Notes: generated by a model from the sequence alone, not told the origin. A stretch of DNA of 35,722 nucleotides from Minisyncoccota bacterium (GCA_028694095.1 JAQUTZ010000002.1:1-35722); one strand, 5' to 3'. Positions 14,583 to 22,582 are shown, numbered from the stretch's first letter. Numbers and translations are program-made.

Positions 14583-16199
14583 ATGCCAAAATTTATTTTT
14601 GTTGCGGGCGGAGTTATGTCGGGCATCGGGAAGGGAGTAACCACTGCCAGTATCGGCAAGATACTGACCAGCAAGGGATACAGGGTTACTGCCGTTAAAA
14701 TTGACCCTTACGTCAATGTCGATGCCGGGACGATGAATCCCATAGAGCACGGGGAGGTTTTTGTGACCGGAGACGGAACGGAATGCGACCAGGATGTCGG
14801 CAACTACGAGCGCTTTATTGCCGATAATTTAACTACGGACAACTACATTACGACCGGCCGCGTTTACCAGGCTGTTATTAACCGGGAAAGGAATCTTGAG
14901 TACAAGGGAAAATGCGTGGAAGTTGTTCCTCATATTCCCCAGGAGGTTATAAACCGTATTAAAAAAGCTGCCAGAAAAACCAAGGCAGATTTTGTTTTGA
15001 TTGAGATAGGAGGAACGGTCGGAGAATACCAGAACAGCCTGTTTTTGGAGGCCTCGAGAATGATGAGGCTGGCTGCTCCCAACGACGTCCTTTTCGTTTT
15101 AATAAGCTATTTGCCGGTTCCCCAGATAATCGGAGAAATGAAATCCAAACCCACCCAGCAGGCGGTAAGATGGCTGAATATGGCAGGAATACAGCCCGAC
15201 ATTATTGTAGCCAGATCTCTGGTTCCCCTGGACAAGCCGAGAAAAAAGAAGATATCTGTTTTCTGCAATGTGGCCAAAGAAGACGTAATCTCAGCTCCCG
15301 ATATTAAATCAATATACGAGATACCTCTTAATTTTGAAAAAGACAGGCTGGGGGACAGGATATTGAGAAAATTCGGAATGAGAACCAAGAGGAAGGGGGA
15401 TCTCCAGGACTGGAAAAGACTGGTCAGGATTATTAAAACCTCCAAAAAGCCGGTGAAAATCGGAGTGGTGGGCAAATATTTTGAGACCGGCAAGTTCACT
15501 CTGACCGACTCTTATATTTCAGTAATAGAGGCCATAAAGCATGCAGCCTGGTTTCATAAGAGAAAACCGGAAATACACTGGCTCTCCTCTGAAGACTACG
15601 AGAAGAACCCCAAAACCCTGAAAGAGTTGAAGGAATACGACGGCATAATAGTGCCCGGAGGATTCGGCGGAAGGGGAATAGAGGGAAAGATTAAGGCGAT
15701 TGAATACTGCCGTAAAAACAAAATTCCTTTCCTGGGCCTTTGCCTGGGGCTTCAGCTGTCGGTGATAGAATTCGCCAGGCACGTTTGCGGAATCAAGAAA
15801 GCCCATTCGGCCGAATTCGCCGAAAGCGGGGATTTGGTTATTGACGTTATGCCCGAGCAGAAGGCCCTCATACGAGACAAGAAATACGGAGGCACAATGA
15901 GGTTGGGGGATTATAAATGCAAGTTGAAACCTAACACAAAAAGCATAAAAGCCTATAAGACCTCGAATATCGTTGAAAGGCACCGCCATCGTTACGAGCT
16001 GAATAATGAATACAGGGAGAAGCTGGAAAAAAACGGCATGGTTATGGCCGGAATCAATCCTGAAAAAGACTTAGTGGAAATAGTGGAATTAAAAAAACAT
16101 CCGTTCTTTGTCGCCGTCCAGTTCCATCCGGAATTCAAGTCCCGGCCCACCAAGCCTCATCCCTTATTTAAGGAGTTCATAAAAGCGGCCGTTAAATAA
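14583..16199 (+). CDS. pyrG: CTP synthase
   Basis: A 538-residue enzyme that makes CTP from UTP, ATP and glutamine. The N-terminal synthetase domain begins KFIFVAGGVMSGIGKG (P-loop) and contains KIDPYVNVDAGTM. The C-terminal class I glutamine amidotransferase domain has the nucleophile cysteine in LGLCLGLQ and the His/Glu pair in FHPEF. The frame can be extended to a TTG at 14577, but the ATG at 14583 gives the usual N-terminus. A strong two-way terminator follows. The gene sits alone, 36 bp after rplI, with no clear Shine-Dalgarno. Confidence 0.98.
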   Translation: MPKFIFVAGGVMSGIGKGVTTASIGKILTSKGYRVTAVKIDPYVNVDAGTMNPIEHGEVFVTGDGTECDQDVGNYERFIADNLTTDNYITTGRVYQAVINRERNLEYKGKCVEVVPHIPQEVINRIKKAARKTKADFVLIEIGGTVGEYQNSLFLEASRMMRLAAPNDVLFVLISYLPVPQIIGEMKSKPTQQAVRWLNMAGIQPDIIVARSLVPLDKPRKKKISVFCNVAKEDVISAPDIKSIYEIPLNFEKDRLGDRILRKFGMRTKRKGDLQDWKRLVRIIKTSKKPVKIGVVGKYFETGKFTLTDSYISVIEAIKHAAWFHKRKPEIHWLSSEDYEKNPKTLKELKEYDGIIVPGGFGGRGIEGKIKAIEYCRKNKIPFLGLCLGLQLSVIEFARHVCGIKKAHSAEFAESGDLVIDVMPEQKALIRDKKYGGTMRLGDYKCKLKPNTKSIKAYKTSNIVERHRHRYELNNEYREKLEKNGMVMAGINPEKDLVEIVELKKHPFFVAVQFHPEFKSRPTKPHPLFKEFIKAAVK

Positions 16200-16228
16200 A
16201 ACGATGAAGGTTAATCCTTCATCGTTTT
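16198..16228. terminator. Two-way terminator between pyrG and rpmA
   Basis: A perfect 13-bp inverted repeat, AAAACGATGAAGG and CCTTCATCGTTTT, with a 5-nt loop and A/T runs on both sides. It serves both convergent genes. Confidence 0.92.
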
Positions 16229-16250
16229 AAGTCCAAGAGTATTTATAAGA

Positions 16251-16529
16251 TTATTTGGATTCCACGTTAACAACTTTAATCAGCCTTTGGGAATTATCAA
16301 ACCTGATTTTCTTTTTAGTGGTAAAGCGAACTATGCCCTCAGCTACTGCGTAAAGGGTATCGTCGTTTCCCAGTCTGACATTCTTTCCGGGGATGAATTT
16401 TCTTCCCCTCTGGCGGATTATTATGGATCCGGGTTTGGCTTTTTGCCCGTCAGAAAGCTTTACCCCGAGATATTTTGGCGCGGAATCTCTCCCTAAATGG
16501 GTGGATCCGGCGGCTTTAGTCTTTGACAT
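16251..16529 (-). CDS. rpmA: 50S ribosomal protein L27
   Basis: A 92-residue ribosomal protein with the family core SIIIRQRGRKFIPGKNVRLG and the C-terminal beta region. The N-terminus MSKTKAAGSTHLGRDS resembles L27, although the usual GSTKNGRDS reads GSTHLGRDS here. There is no N-terminal extension needing protease removal. The start is preceded by AAGGA, 6 bases upstream. It is not next to rplU (L21), its usual partner. Its 5' end nearly touches a divergent small gene, so the promoter must lie inside that gene. Confidence 0.96.
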   Translation of the reverse strand: MSKTKAAGSTHLGRDSAPKYLGVKLSDGQKAKPGSIIIRQRGRKFIPGKNVRLGNDDTLYAVAEGIVRFTTKKKIRFDNSQRLIKVVNVESK

Positions 16530-16537
16530 ACGTCCTT

Positions 16538-16566
16538 ATGTTATCAGAATTAATTAAATTTGTCAA
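16538..16566 (-). promoter_or_regulatory. Minus-strand promoter for rpmA, inside the divergent gene
   Basis: On the minus strand TTGACA (16566-16561) and TAACAT (16543-16538) have a 17-bp spacer. The -10 box covers the ATG of the divergent small membrane protein, so use of this promoter could interfere with that gene. Confidence 0.55.
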
Positions 16567-16756
16567 AAGAAACCAGGAAGACATTATCCTGGTTGCCGGG
16601 GTGGTTTTAATTTCCCTGCTATCATTTGCCGCAGGCTACATTATAGCTGAAAACCGGAGCAAGGAGCCGCTTCAATTTGAAGAACGCTCCTCTAGCTTAA
16701 CAAAACCCCTTCTATGTGATAGGATACAACATATTTTAGGAGGTAAGTATGAGTAA
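16538..16756 (+). CDS. Small membrane protein upstream of uppS (72 aa)
   Basis: A 72-residue protein with one transmembrane helix (DIILVAGVVLISLLSFAAGYI, roughly residues 15-34) followed by a polar tail. The frame can be extended to a TTG at 16523, but that would overlap the rpmA start, so the ATG at 16538 is preferred. The end overlaps the uppS start by 8 bases, so the genes are translationally coupled. UppS makes the lipid carrier for cell-wall precursors; a membrane partner for it is possible but only a guess. No family was recognised. Confidence 0.7.
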   Translation: MLSELIKFVKRNQEDIILVAGVVLISLLSFAAGYIIAENRSKEPLQFEERSSSLTKPLLCDRIQHILGGKYE

Positions 16757-17435
16757 TAAGGTTGTTCATTTAGGTATCATAATGGATGGAAATAGGCGCT
16801 GGGCTGCAGAAAAGGGCAAGAGCTCCATGGAGGGGCACATAGCCGGAGCCAGAAAGGTCCGCGAGGTCGTAAGGTGGTGTTCTAAAAGGGATATCGGGTA
16901 CCTCACCCTCTATGCCTTTTCCACGGAAAACTGGAAAAGGTCTAAAGCGGAAGTGGCTTTTCTGATTAAGCTGATAGGCAAATTTCTCGATGAAAATCTG
17001 AAAGAGTTCAGTAAAGAGGGAGGGCAGATGATTTTTATCGGCGATAAAAGCCCATTCCCGGAAAGCCTAAAAAGAAGAATAGACGAGGCGGAGATTATCA
17101 CCCGGAACAACGAGAAAATCACCGTCAGTATTCTGCTTAATTACGGCGGCAGGGCGGAAATAACTGCAGCTGTCAAAAAGCTCGTTGAAAACAACGCGAA
17201 ACCCGAAGAAATAACAGAAGAGCTGGTGGCGGAATCCCTGTATACGGCAGGCATTCCCGACCCCGACTTGATTATCAGAACTAGCGGGGAACAGCGTCTT
17301 TCTAATTTTCTTTTGTGGCAATCCGCTTATTCAGAACTGTATTTTTGCCGCAATCATTGGCCCGATTTCAGCGAAAAAGACCTTGATAAAGCGCTTGAAG
17401 AATTCTCTCTACGCCAAAGAAGGCTGGGAAAATAA
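16749..17435 (+). CDS. uppS: Undecaprenyl (polyprenyl) diphosphate synthase
   Basis: A 228-residue cis-prenyltransferase that condenses isopentenyl diphosphate units to make the lipid carrier of peptidoglycan synthesis. Family motifs: IIMDGNRRWA with the catalytic Asp13, AFSTENWKR, LNYGGRAEI and PDLIIRTSGEQRLSNFLLWQ, then WPDF. The length is slightly shorter than E. coli UppS (253 residues). A strong ribosome-binding site (AGGAGG at 16738-16743) lies 5 bp before the ATG. It is consistent with the murG and ftsW genes elsewhere in the window: this cell makes its own wall. Confidence 0.97.
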   Translation: MSNKVVHLGIIMDGNRRWAAEKGKSSMEGHIAGARKVREVVRWCSKRDIGYLTLYAFSTENWKRSKAEVAFLIKLIGKFLDENLKEFSKEGGQMIFIGDKSPFPESLKRRIDEAEIITRNNEKITVSILLNYGGRAEITAAVKKLVENNAKPEEITEELVAESLYTAGIPDPDLIIRTSGEQRLSNFLLWQSAYSELYFCRNHWPDFSEKDLDKALEEFSLRQRRLGK

Positions 17436-17437
17436 CT

Positions 17438-17470
17438 AAAAAAGGGGCGGCACGAATGTCGCCCTTTTAA
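17438..17470 (+). terminator. Terminator after uppS
   Basis: AAAAGGGGCG and CGCCCTTTT form a stem with one bulged G around an 11-nt loop, then A/T-rich sequence. It starts 2 bp after the uppS stop. Confidence 0.8.
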
Positions 17471-17487
17471 ATTTCTCCGATAATCGT

Positions 17488-17493
17488 TAAAAT
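17488..17493 (+). promoter_or_regulatory. -10 element giving a leaderless mRNA for the next gene
   Basis: TAAAAT lies 7 bp before the ATG at 17501, placing the expected transcription start on the start codon. There is no clear -35. Confidence 0.4.
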
Positions 17494-17500
17494 TAAATAT

Positions 17501-18187
17501 ATGATACTGCCAACAATTACAACCATCACTCCGGACTGGAGAAATAAAGTAAAAGAAGTAGAGGAGCTCGGGCTTAAGGAAGTAAATGTTTTTTTAACTT
17601 GCCTGAATAGAGAAAAGAGGGGAGAATTGTACGCCCTTTTAAAATCAGCTAAAATATCCAAAGTTCCTTTCGTTCATATCAGGTCGGATATGGATCCTTC
17701 TGAGCTTGATTTGCTGGTTCGGGAATTCAAAACAGAGGTTTTTAATACCCACACTCAAAGAGAATTTCCATTGTCATTTAATCTGGAAAAATACAAAGAC
17801 GTAATTTACATTGAAAATACCTATAAACCTCTAGATGAGGAAGAGATCGGACAATTTGCCGGGATTTGCTTAGACCTATCTCATCTGGACAACGATAGAA
17901 GATTCAGGGAAGACGTTTACGAACATAATATAAGGATAATAGAAAAGTATCCCTGCGGCTGCAACCATATTTCTCCCCAAAAGCCCTTTCCTTTATTGGG
18001 AGACAAAACCTGGGGAGCCGAACCCGACCATCCTCATTTCATGAAAAGCCTTTCGGAATTGGATTATTTAAAAAACTATCCTGAGCGATATTTTTCTTCC
18101 CATATAGCCATTGAAATGGAAAACAGCATTAAAGATCAAATGAAGGCCATAGAGCATATTAAGAGGATTTTACCTCATGTCAGATAA
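17501..18187 (+). CDS. Probable TIM-barrel protein (xylose isomerase/endonuclease IV-like)
   Basis: A 228-residue soluble protein. The pattern of strands ending in charged residues (FVHIRSD, VIYIENTY, ICLDLSHLD, NHISP, SSHIAIEME) resembles the metal-binding barrel of the sugar isomerase/AP-endonuclease-2 superfamily, where Glu, Asp and His at strand ends bind metal. Candidate ligands are the Glu of IENTY, the Asp of LDLSH, the His of CNHIS and the Glu of IEME. The specific reaction cannot be stated. The gene overlaps the acylphosphatase gene by 11 bases, so they are co-expressed. The fold assignment is moderate, made from motif order only. Confidence 0.6.
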   Translation: MILPTITTITPDWRNKVKEVEELGLKEVNVFLTCLNREKRGELYALLKSAKISKVPFVHIRSDMDPSELDLLVREFKTEVFNTHTQREFPLSFNLEKYKDVIYIENTYKPLDEEEIGQFAGICLDLSHLDNDRRFREDVYEHNIRIIEKYPCGCNHISPQKPFPLLGDKTWGAEPDHPHFMKSLSELDYLKNYPERYFSSHIAIEMENSIKDQMKAIEHIKRILPHVR

Positions 18188-18458
18188 AATAAGAGCCCAT
18201 GTTTTCGTTTCCGGACGAGTTCAGGGGGTGTTTTTCAGAGACAAAACCCGGCGAAAAGCCGAAGAATTAAACGTTCAAGGATGGGTCCGCAATCTTCCCG
18301 ACGGCAAAGTGGAGGCCGTATTCGAGGGAGCTAAGGAAAGCGTAGAACAAATGGTTGACTGGGTAAGGGAGGGGCCGGCTTTCGCTCAAGTGGACAATAT
18401 GGAGCTTTCTTGGCAAGACCATACTGGAGAATATAATGATTTTGAAATTAGGGCGTGA
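18177..18458 (+). CDS. acyP: Acylphosphatase
   Basis: A 93-residue enzyme that hydrolyses acyl phosphates such as carbamoyl phosphate or 1,3-bisphosphoglycerate. The signature is complete: VSGRVQGVFFRDKTR with catalytic Arg21, and GWVRNLPDGKVEA with catalytic Asn39. Length matches the family (about 90-100). It overlaps the preceding TIM-barrel gene by 11 bases. Confidence 0.97.
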   Translation: MSDKIRAHVFVSGRVQGVFFRDKTRRKAEELNVQGWVRNLPDGKVEAVFEGAKESVEQMVDWVREGPAFAQVDNMELSWQDHTGEYNDFEIRA

Positions 18459-18494
18459 AAATGAGACAGGCTTTTTTGAAAAACTAAAAAGTAG

Positions 18495-18500
18495 TAGAAT
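18495..18500 (+). promoter_or_regulatory. Possible -10 of the oxidative-defence operon
   Basis: TAGAAT precedes the ferritin-like gene by 32 bp. No good -35 is seen, so this is tentative. Confidence 0.35.
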
Positions 18501-18532
18501 GGAATAAGGGGTTAATTAATAACAAAAAACAT

Positions 18533-18814
18533 ATGCTTTCAAAAATCCCAATCAATCTGAAGAAAATCGAGGGTGAGAAGATGGACCAGGAAATTCTCCG
18601 GGCGGCTGTTATCGCCGAGCTGGATGCCATTAATCTTTACGAGCAAATGGCCGCCATGACCGATAACGATAATCTTAAAAAGATTCTTTTGGATGTAGCC
18701 AAAGAGGAAAAAACCCACGTCGGCGAATTCGAAACTATGCTTTTAAAGCTCGACGCAGAACAGGTGGAAGAGCTTAAGGCCGGAGAAAAGGAGGTCGACG
18801 AAATGATAAAATAG
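18533..18814 (+). CDS. Encapsulated-ferritin-like (EncFtn/Flp) protein
   Basis: A 93-residue helical protein of the encapsulin-associated ferritin family. The ferroxidase residues fit EncFtn exactly: Glu29, Tyr36, Glu59 and His62, with the same spacing as Glu32, Tyr39, Glu62 and His65 of Rhodospirillum rubrum EncFtn. From memory it is also close to the N-terminal domain of the Pyrococcus furiosus encapsulin (shared AELDAINLYEQMA, ILLDVA, EEK and HVGEF), including the MLS start, which supports 18533 as the start. A second start at 18581 has a far better ribosome-binding site (GAGGGTGAG) and would give 77 residues; both remain possible. Such proteins form decamers that oxidise Fe(II). Followed after 1 bp by the FMN reductase, SOD and hemerythrin genes. 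No encapsulin shell gene is in the window. Confidence 0.9.
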   Translation: MLSKIPINLKKIEGEKMDQEILRAAVIAELDAINLYEQMAAMTDNDNLKKILLDVAKEEKTHVGEFETMLLKLDAEQVEELKAGEKEVDEMIK

Positions 18815-18815
18815 C

Positions 18816-19364
18816 ATGGCGGAAATAATCAACATACCCGTCATTCTGGCGACAGCCAGAAAAGGGCGAAGCTCTGAAAAAGCTGCCAATTTTATGCTTG
18901 AGCAGGCAAAAGCTTACGGCCTAGAAACCGAGCTTATCGACGTTAGGGATTATAGGATAGAAGCCACTGACAATAGCGGAAATCTGCCGGAAGCCCAAAG
19001 GTTATCTTCCAAAATAAGCAGGGCTGATGGTCTGATAATAGTTTCTCCCGAATACAATCACGGATATCCCGGGGAGCTGAAAATGATGCTGGACATGCTT
19101 TATGAAGAATATTTTAAAAAGCCCGTCGGCTTCTGCGGAGTTTCTTCCGGGATTTTCGGAGGAGTCAGGGGAGTGGAGCAGTTACGCCAAGTAAGCATTG
19201 AATTCCATATGGTTCCCATTAGGGAGGCGATGTATTTTCCTCAAATAGACAGTTTAATTAAAGACGACGGCAGGGTTACCGACAAAGATTACCATGACAG
19301 GGCTAAAAAGTTTTTAGACGAGCTTGTCTGGTACGCCAAAGCCCTAAAGCAGCACAGAGATTAA
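18816..19364 (+). CDS. NADPH-dependent FMN reductase family protein
   Basis: A 182-residue flavodoxin-fold protein. The FMN phosphate loop is TARKGRSSEKAA (residues about 11-22), and SPEYNHGYPGELKMMLD is the signature second motif of the NADPH-dependent FMN reductase/ArsH/azoreductase group. It would supply reduced flavin or detoxify quinones. Reduced FMN can release iron from ferritin, so its position directly after the EncFtn-like gene is meaningful as a hypothesis. Soluble, no signal peptide, and 19 bp ahead of the SOD gene. Confidence 0.93.
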   Translation: MAEIINIPVILATARKGRSSEKAANFMLEQAKAYGLETELIDVRDYRIEATDNSGNLPEAQRLSSKISRADGLIIVSPEYNHGYPGELKMMLDMLYEEYFKKPVGFCGVSSGIFGGVRGVEQLRQVSIEFHMVPIREAMYFPQIDSLIKDDGRVTDKDYHDRAKKFLDELVWYAKALKQHRD

Positions 19365-19383
19365 TTATTAATATAAAAAACAC

Positions 19384-19989
19384 ATGCCAAGGGAAACATA
19401 TTCTTTGCCAGAGCTGCCTTACGGATACGGGGATATGAAGCCCTGCATATCGGAAGAGCAACTGACCATTCATCATCAAAAGCACCACGCCGCCTACGTT
19501 AAAGGTGCGAATGCGGTATTTGAAAAGCTAGAAAAGGCTAGGGAGGAAAACGCCGACCTGGATATGAAGGCTACGTTAAAAGAGCTTTCGTTTCATATTG
19601 GCGGCCACGTGCTTCATTCTCTCTTTTGGCAGAATCTGGCTCCCGAAGGAAAGGGCGGGGGAGGAGAACCCGAAGGAGAGCTGGCAAAATTAATTAACGG
19701 AGAATTCGGCAGTTTTGAGAGATTTAAAAAAGAATTCACCCAGGCGGCAGTTTCCATTGAGGGCTCAGGCTGGGCCGCCTTGGCTTTAGACGGAAAGACG
19801 GGCAGGCCTGTCGTAATGCAGATTGAAAAACATAACCTGAATATGTATCCTAATTTCAAAATACTGATAGTTTTGGATTTTTGGGAACACGCTTATTACA
19901 TAGACTACAAAAATGAAAAGGCTAAATTCGCCGAGGCCTTTTGGAATATAATTAACTGGAAGGAAGCCGCCAGCCGGCTTCAAAGCTGA
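19384..19989 (+). CDS. Superoxide dismutase [Fe/Mn]
   Basis: A 201-residue enzyme converting superoxide to oxygen and hydrogen peroxide. The four metal ligands are His30 (in IHHQKHHAAYV), His78 (in GGHVLHSLFW), Asp165 and His169 (in LDFWEHAYYIDY). There is no signal peptide, so it is cytoplasmic. Iron or manganese preference cannot be decided with confidence from sequence alone. It is the third gene of a defence operon, 5 bp ahead of the hemerythrin gene. Confidence 0.97.
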   Translation: MPRETYSLPELPYGYGDMKPCISEEQLTIHHQKHHAAYVKGANAVFEKLEKAREENADLDMKATLKELSFHIGGHVLHSLFWQNLAPEGKGGGGEPEGELAKLINGEFGSFERFKKEFTQAAVSIEGSGWAALALDGKTGRPVVMQIEKHNLNMYPNFKILIVLDFWEHAYYIDYKNEKAKFAEAFWNIINWKEAASRLQS

Positions 19990-19994
19990 ATTTT

Positions 19995-20441
19995 ATGGCA
20001 AAAGAAGACTCCATTTTAAACCTGATGCTCGCTCACCACGCTTTCATAGAATCCCTTTTCCTGATTTTTAAAGACAATCTGGCCGGCAACCCCGAGGCTG
20101 CTCCTCTTGCCTTGGCTGATTTTAAAAACCAGCTTAAAAAACACTTCGTTTCAGAGGAAAAAGCGGTTTTCGGATTCTGTAAAGATAAGAGGGATAGCGA
20201 ACTTTGTCGAATAGTGGAAATTTTAATGAAGCAGCACGAAATGATGATGGATATGGTGAATAACATAGAGATAGCTTTAAGCGTTAAAAAAGAAACGGAT
20301 TCGGAGACCCTGGAAAAGATGCTGAGAATCCATAGGGACATTGAAGAAAAAGAGCTGTATCCCGAGATAGATGAGAGGTTTGGCGGACCGGAAAAAAAGA
20401 TAATGATAGAGGAGATTAATAAGATTGTTTTGGAAAAATAA
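19995..20441 (+). CDS. Hemerythrin-like (HHE) domain protein
   Basis: A 148-residue four-helix protein. Candidate di-iron ligands are the histidines of LAHHAFIE near residue 14, the His and Glu of KKHFVSEEKAVF, the His of MKQHEMM, and the His/Glu residues of RIHRDIEEKELYPEID. This is the HHE pattern of bacterial hemerythrins, which bind oxygen, nitric oxide or iron. It ends the defence operon before a strong terminator. It may sense or store oxygen, or protect iron from superoxide; which one is not decided by sequence. Confidence 0.85.
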   Translation: MAKEDSILNLMLAHHAFIESLFLIFKDNLAGNPEAAPLALADFKNQLKKHFVSEEKAVFGFCKDKRDSELCRIVEILMKQHEMMMDMVNNIEIALSVKKETDSETLEKMLRIHRDIEEKELYPEIDERFGGPEKKIMIEEINKIVLEK

Positions 20442-20456
20442 CTAACAATGGTAATC

Positions 20457-20486
20457 TGGCCCCGCTTTCACCGGGGCCGTTTTGTT
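20457..20486 (+). terminator. Terminator of the oxidative-defence operon
   Basis: GGCCCCG and CGGGGCC form a perfect 7-bp GC stem around a 7-nt loop, then GTTTTGTT. Confidence 0.9.
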
Positions 20487-20502
20487 ATAACCTCTCCTAA
20501 TG

Positions 20503-20508
20503 TATAAT
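20503..20508 (+). promoter_or_regulatory. Consensus -10 for the copper ATPase gene
   Basis: TATAAT lies 15 bp before the ATG at 20523, directly after the terminator. TTTTGT at 20480-20485 is a possible weak -35 with 17-bp spacing. Confidence 0.55.
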
Positions 20509-20522
20509 TAAATAACAGAAAT

Positions 20523-22526
20523 ATGATAAAAAAATCTCACTCCGGGGAAATGTCCGGCCATTCCCAAAATAAGCACGGCAGCCACCACGAAATGATGGTC
20601 AGGGACTTTAAAAAGAGATTCTGGATATCTTTGTTTTTTGCTGTTCCGGTTTTAGCGCTTTCGCCGATGATACAGGGATTCTTCGGTTTCAGTTTTGAGT
20701 TTCCGGGAGATAAATATTTGCTTTTAGTTATTTCTACCTTTATATTCTTTTACGGCGGCTGGCCGTTTTTGACGGGACTTTACAAAGAAGTTAAATCCAG
20801 AAAACCCGGAATGATGACTCTGATAGGCCTGGCCATTATCGTTGCCTTCTCTTACAGCGCGGCAGTGGTATTGGGTGTTCCAGGAAAAGTATTTTTCTGG
20901 GAGCTGGCAACCCTTATAGTCATTATGCTTCTGGGCCACTGGATAGAAATGAGGTCAGTTATGGGCGCTTCCAGGGCCTTGGAAGCGATAGTAAAATTAA
21001 TACCCTCCCAGGCTCATTTAATAAAAGACGGGGAAATTGTCGACGTTCCGGTTTCCGAGCTTTCGATAGGCGATACGGTGCTTGTTAAGCCGGGCGAGAA
21101 AATCCCCTCCGACGGAAGAATCGTTAATGGCGAAAGCAGCGTAAACGAAGCTATGCTGACAGGAGAGTCTAAGCCGGTAAGCAAAAAAGAGGGAGAAGAG
21201 GTTATCGGAGGTTCGGTAAACGGAGAAGGGGCGATAAGCGTAAAAATAACCCATACTGGTAAAGATTCTTACATATCCCAAGTGCTCGATCTGGTGAACA
21301 AAGCCCAGCAGTCAAAATCGAAAACCCAAAGCTTGGCCGACAGGGCCGCTCTCTGGCTGACCTTTATTGCCATATCAGTAGGCTTGGCTACTTTAGCGGC
21401 CTGGCTTTTATCGGGCAGGGATTTTGTTTTTGCCCTAGAGAGAATGGTTACGGTAATGATCATTACCTGTCCCCACGCCCTAGGACTGGCGGTGCCTTTA
21501 GTCGTGGCAGTTTCCACTTCTCTTTCTGCTAGAAACGGGCTTTTGATAAGAAACAGGACCGCTTTTGAAAGGGCTAGGAATATAGATGCTGTTATCTTTG
21601 ACAAGACAGGAACGTTAACTAAAGGGGAGTTTGGGGTTACGGATATAATCGCTGCGGACGGTTATCAAAAAAGAGACGTATTAGCCTACGCCGCTTCGCT
21701 GGAATCCAATTCCGAGCATCCTATCGCCAAGGGAGTTCTTAAAAAATCAAAGGAGGAAAAGATTCAATTAAAGGAAGCCAAGGGATTCATTTCTTTACCG
21801 GGAAAGGGAGTCAGGGGAGATATCGACGGTAAAACAATATGGGCTGTCGGCCAGAATTATCTTAAGGAGAAGGGGATAAGCCCGGATTTTCTTAAAACAG
21901 GAGGGATGATGGAACAAGGGAAAACCGTGGTCTATATTCTCTCCGGCGAAGATTTAATCGGAGCCATTGCCCTTGCTGATTTAATAAAAGACGGGTCCGC
22001 AGAAGCCGTTCAAAGACTGAAAGGCCAGGGCATAAAGTGCATTATGCTCACGGGAGACAACCGGCAGGTGGCAAAATGGGTAGCAGATGAACTGGGTTTG
22101 GATGAGTTTTTTGCGGAAGTTCTTCCTCAAGAAAAATCAGAGGTGGTTGAGAGGATTCAAGCAAAGGGTTTGAAAGTAGCCATGGTCGGAGACGGAGTTA
22201 ATGACGCCCCGGCGCTGGCTCAGTCGGATGTGGGCATAGCTATTGGAGCTGGAACCGATGTTGCCATAGAATCCGCCGACATTATTCTGGTCAAAAGCGA
22301 TCCTAGAGATGTAGCTTCGATTATTGGCTTGGCCAAAGCCACCTACAGAAAAATGAAGCAAAATCTCTTTTGGGCTACCGGCTACAATGTTGTTGCCATA
22401 CCCCTTGCTGCAGGCGTTTTGCACGGCTACGGGATTCTTTTAAGTCCGGCTGTCGGAGCTGCGCTGATGTCTCTCAGTACGGTTATAGTTGCAATAAACG
22501 CCAGATTCATGTCGGTAAAAAAATAG
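20523..22526 (+). CDS. copB: P1B-type heavy-metal ATPase with CPH motif (CopB-like)
   Basis: A 667-residue ATP-driven metal exporter. The N-terminus is short and rich in His, Ser and Met (HSGEMSGHSQNKHGSHHEMM) instead of a CxxC heavy-metal domain, which is the CopB pattern. Membrane helices follow; the ion-path motif is CPH (starting at Cys316) in CPHALGLAVP. The actuator motif is LTGES, the phosphorylated Asp360 is in DKTGTLTKG, SEHPIA is the nucleotide-domain signature, and GDGVNDAPALA the hinge. CPH-type ATPases (P1B-3) are linked to copper or silver export. It has its own promoter, next to the oxidative-defence operon, consistent with metal stress in an oxygen-exposed cell. Confidence 0.95.
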   Translation: MIKKSHSGEMSGHSQNKHGSHHEMMVRDFKKRFWISLFFAVPVLALSPMIQGFFGFSFEFPGDKYLLLVISTFIFFYGGWPFLTGLYKEVKSRKPGMMTLIGLAIIVAFSYSAAVVLGVPGKVFFWELATLIVIMLLGHWIEMRSVMGASRALEAIVKLIPSQAHLIKDGEIVDVPVSELSIGDTVLVKPGEKIPSDGRIVNGESSVNEAMLTGESKPVSKKEGEEVIGGSVNGEGAISVKITHTGKDSYISQVLDLVNKAQQSKSKTQSLADRAALWLTFIAISVGLATLAAWLLSGRDFVFALERMVTVMIITCPHALGLAVPLVVAVSTSLSARNGLLIRNRTAFERARNIDAVIFDKTGTLTKGEFGVTDIIAADGYQKRDVLAYAASLESNSEHPIAKGVLKKSKEEKIQLKEAKGFISLPGKGVRGDIDGKTIWAVGQNYLKEKGISPDFLKTGGMMEQGKTVVYILSGEDLIGAIALADLIKDGSAEAVQRLKGQGIKCIMLTGDNRQVAKWVADELGLDEFFAEVLPQEKSEVVERIQAKGLKVAMVGDGVNDAPALAQSDVGIAIGAGTDVAIESADIILVKSDPRDVASIIGLAKATYRKMKQNLFWATGYNVVAIPLAAGVLHGYGILLSPAVGAALMSLSTVIVAINARFMSVKK

Positions 22527-22543
22527 ACACTCCTTTTTGCAGA

Positions 22544-22552
22544 TGGTAGAAT
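22544..22552 (+). promoter_or_regulatory. Extended -10 promoter for the SIMPL gene
   Basis: TGG followed by TAGAAT (22547-22552), giving a leader of about 24 nt before the ATG at 22583. Confidence 0.5.
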
Positions 22553-22582
22553 AATTATAGTTTTATTATTAATTTTTTTCAT

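Noticed and set aside
14577..14583. TTG start for pyrG two codons upstream
   Set aside because: The ATG at 14583 gives the family-typical N-terminus, and the TTG adds nothing conserved.
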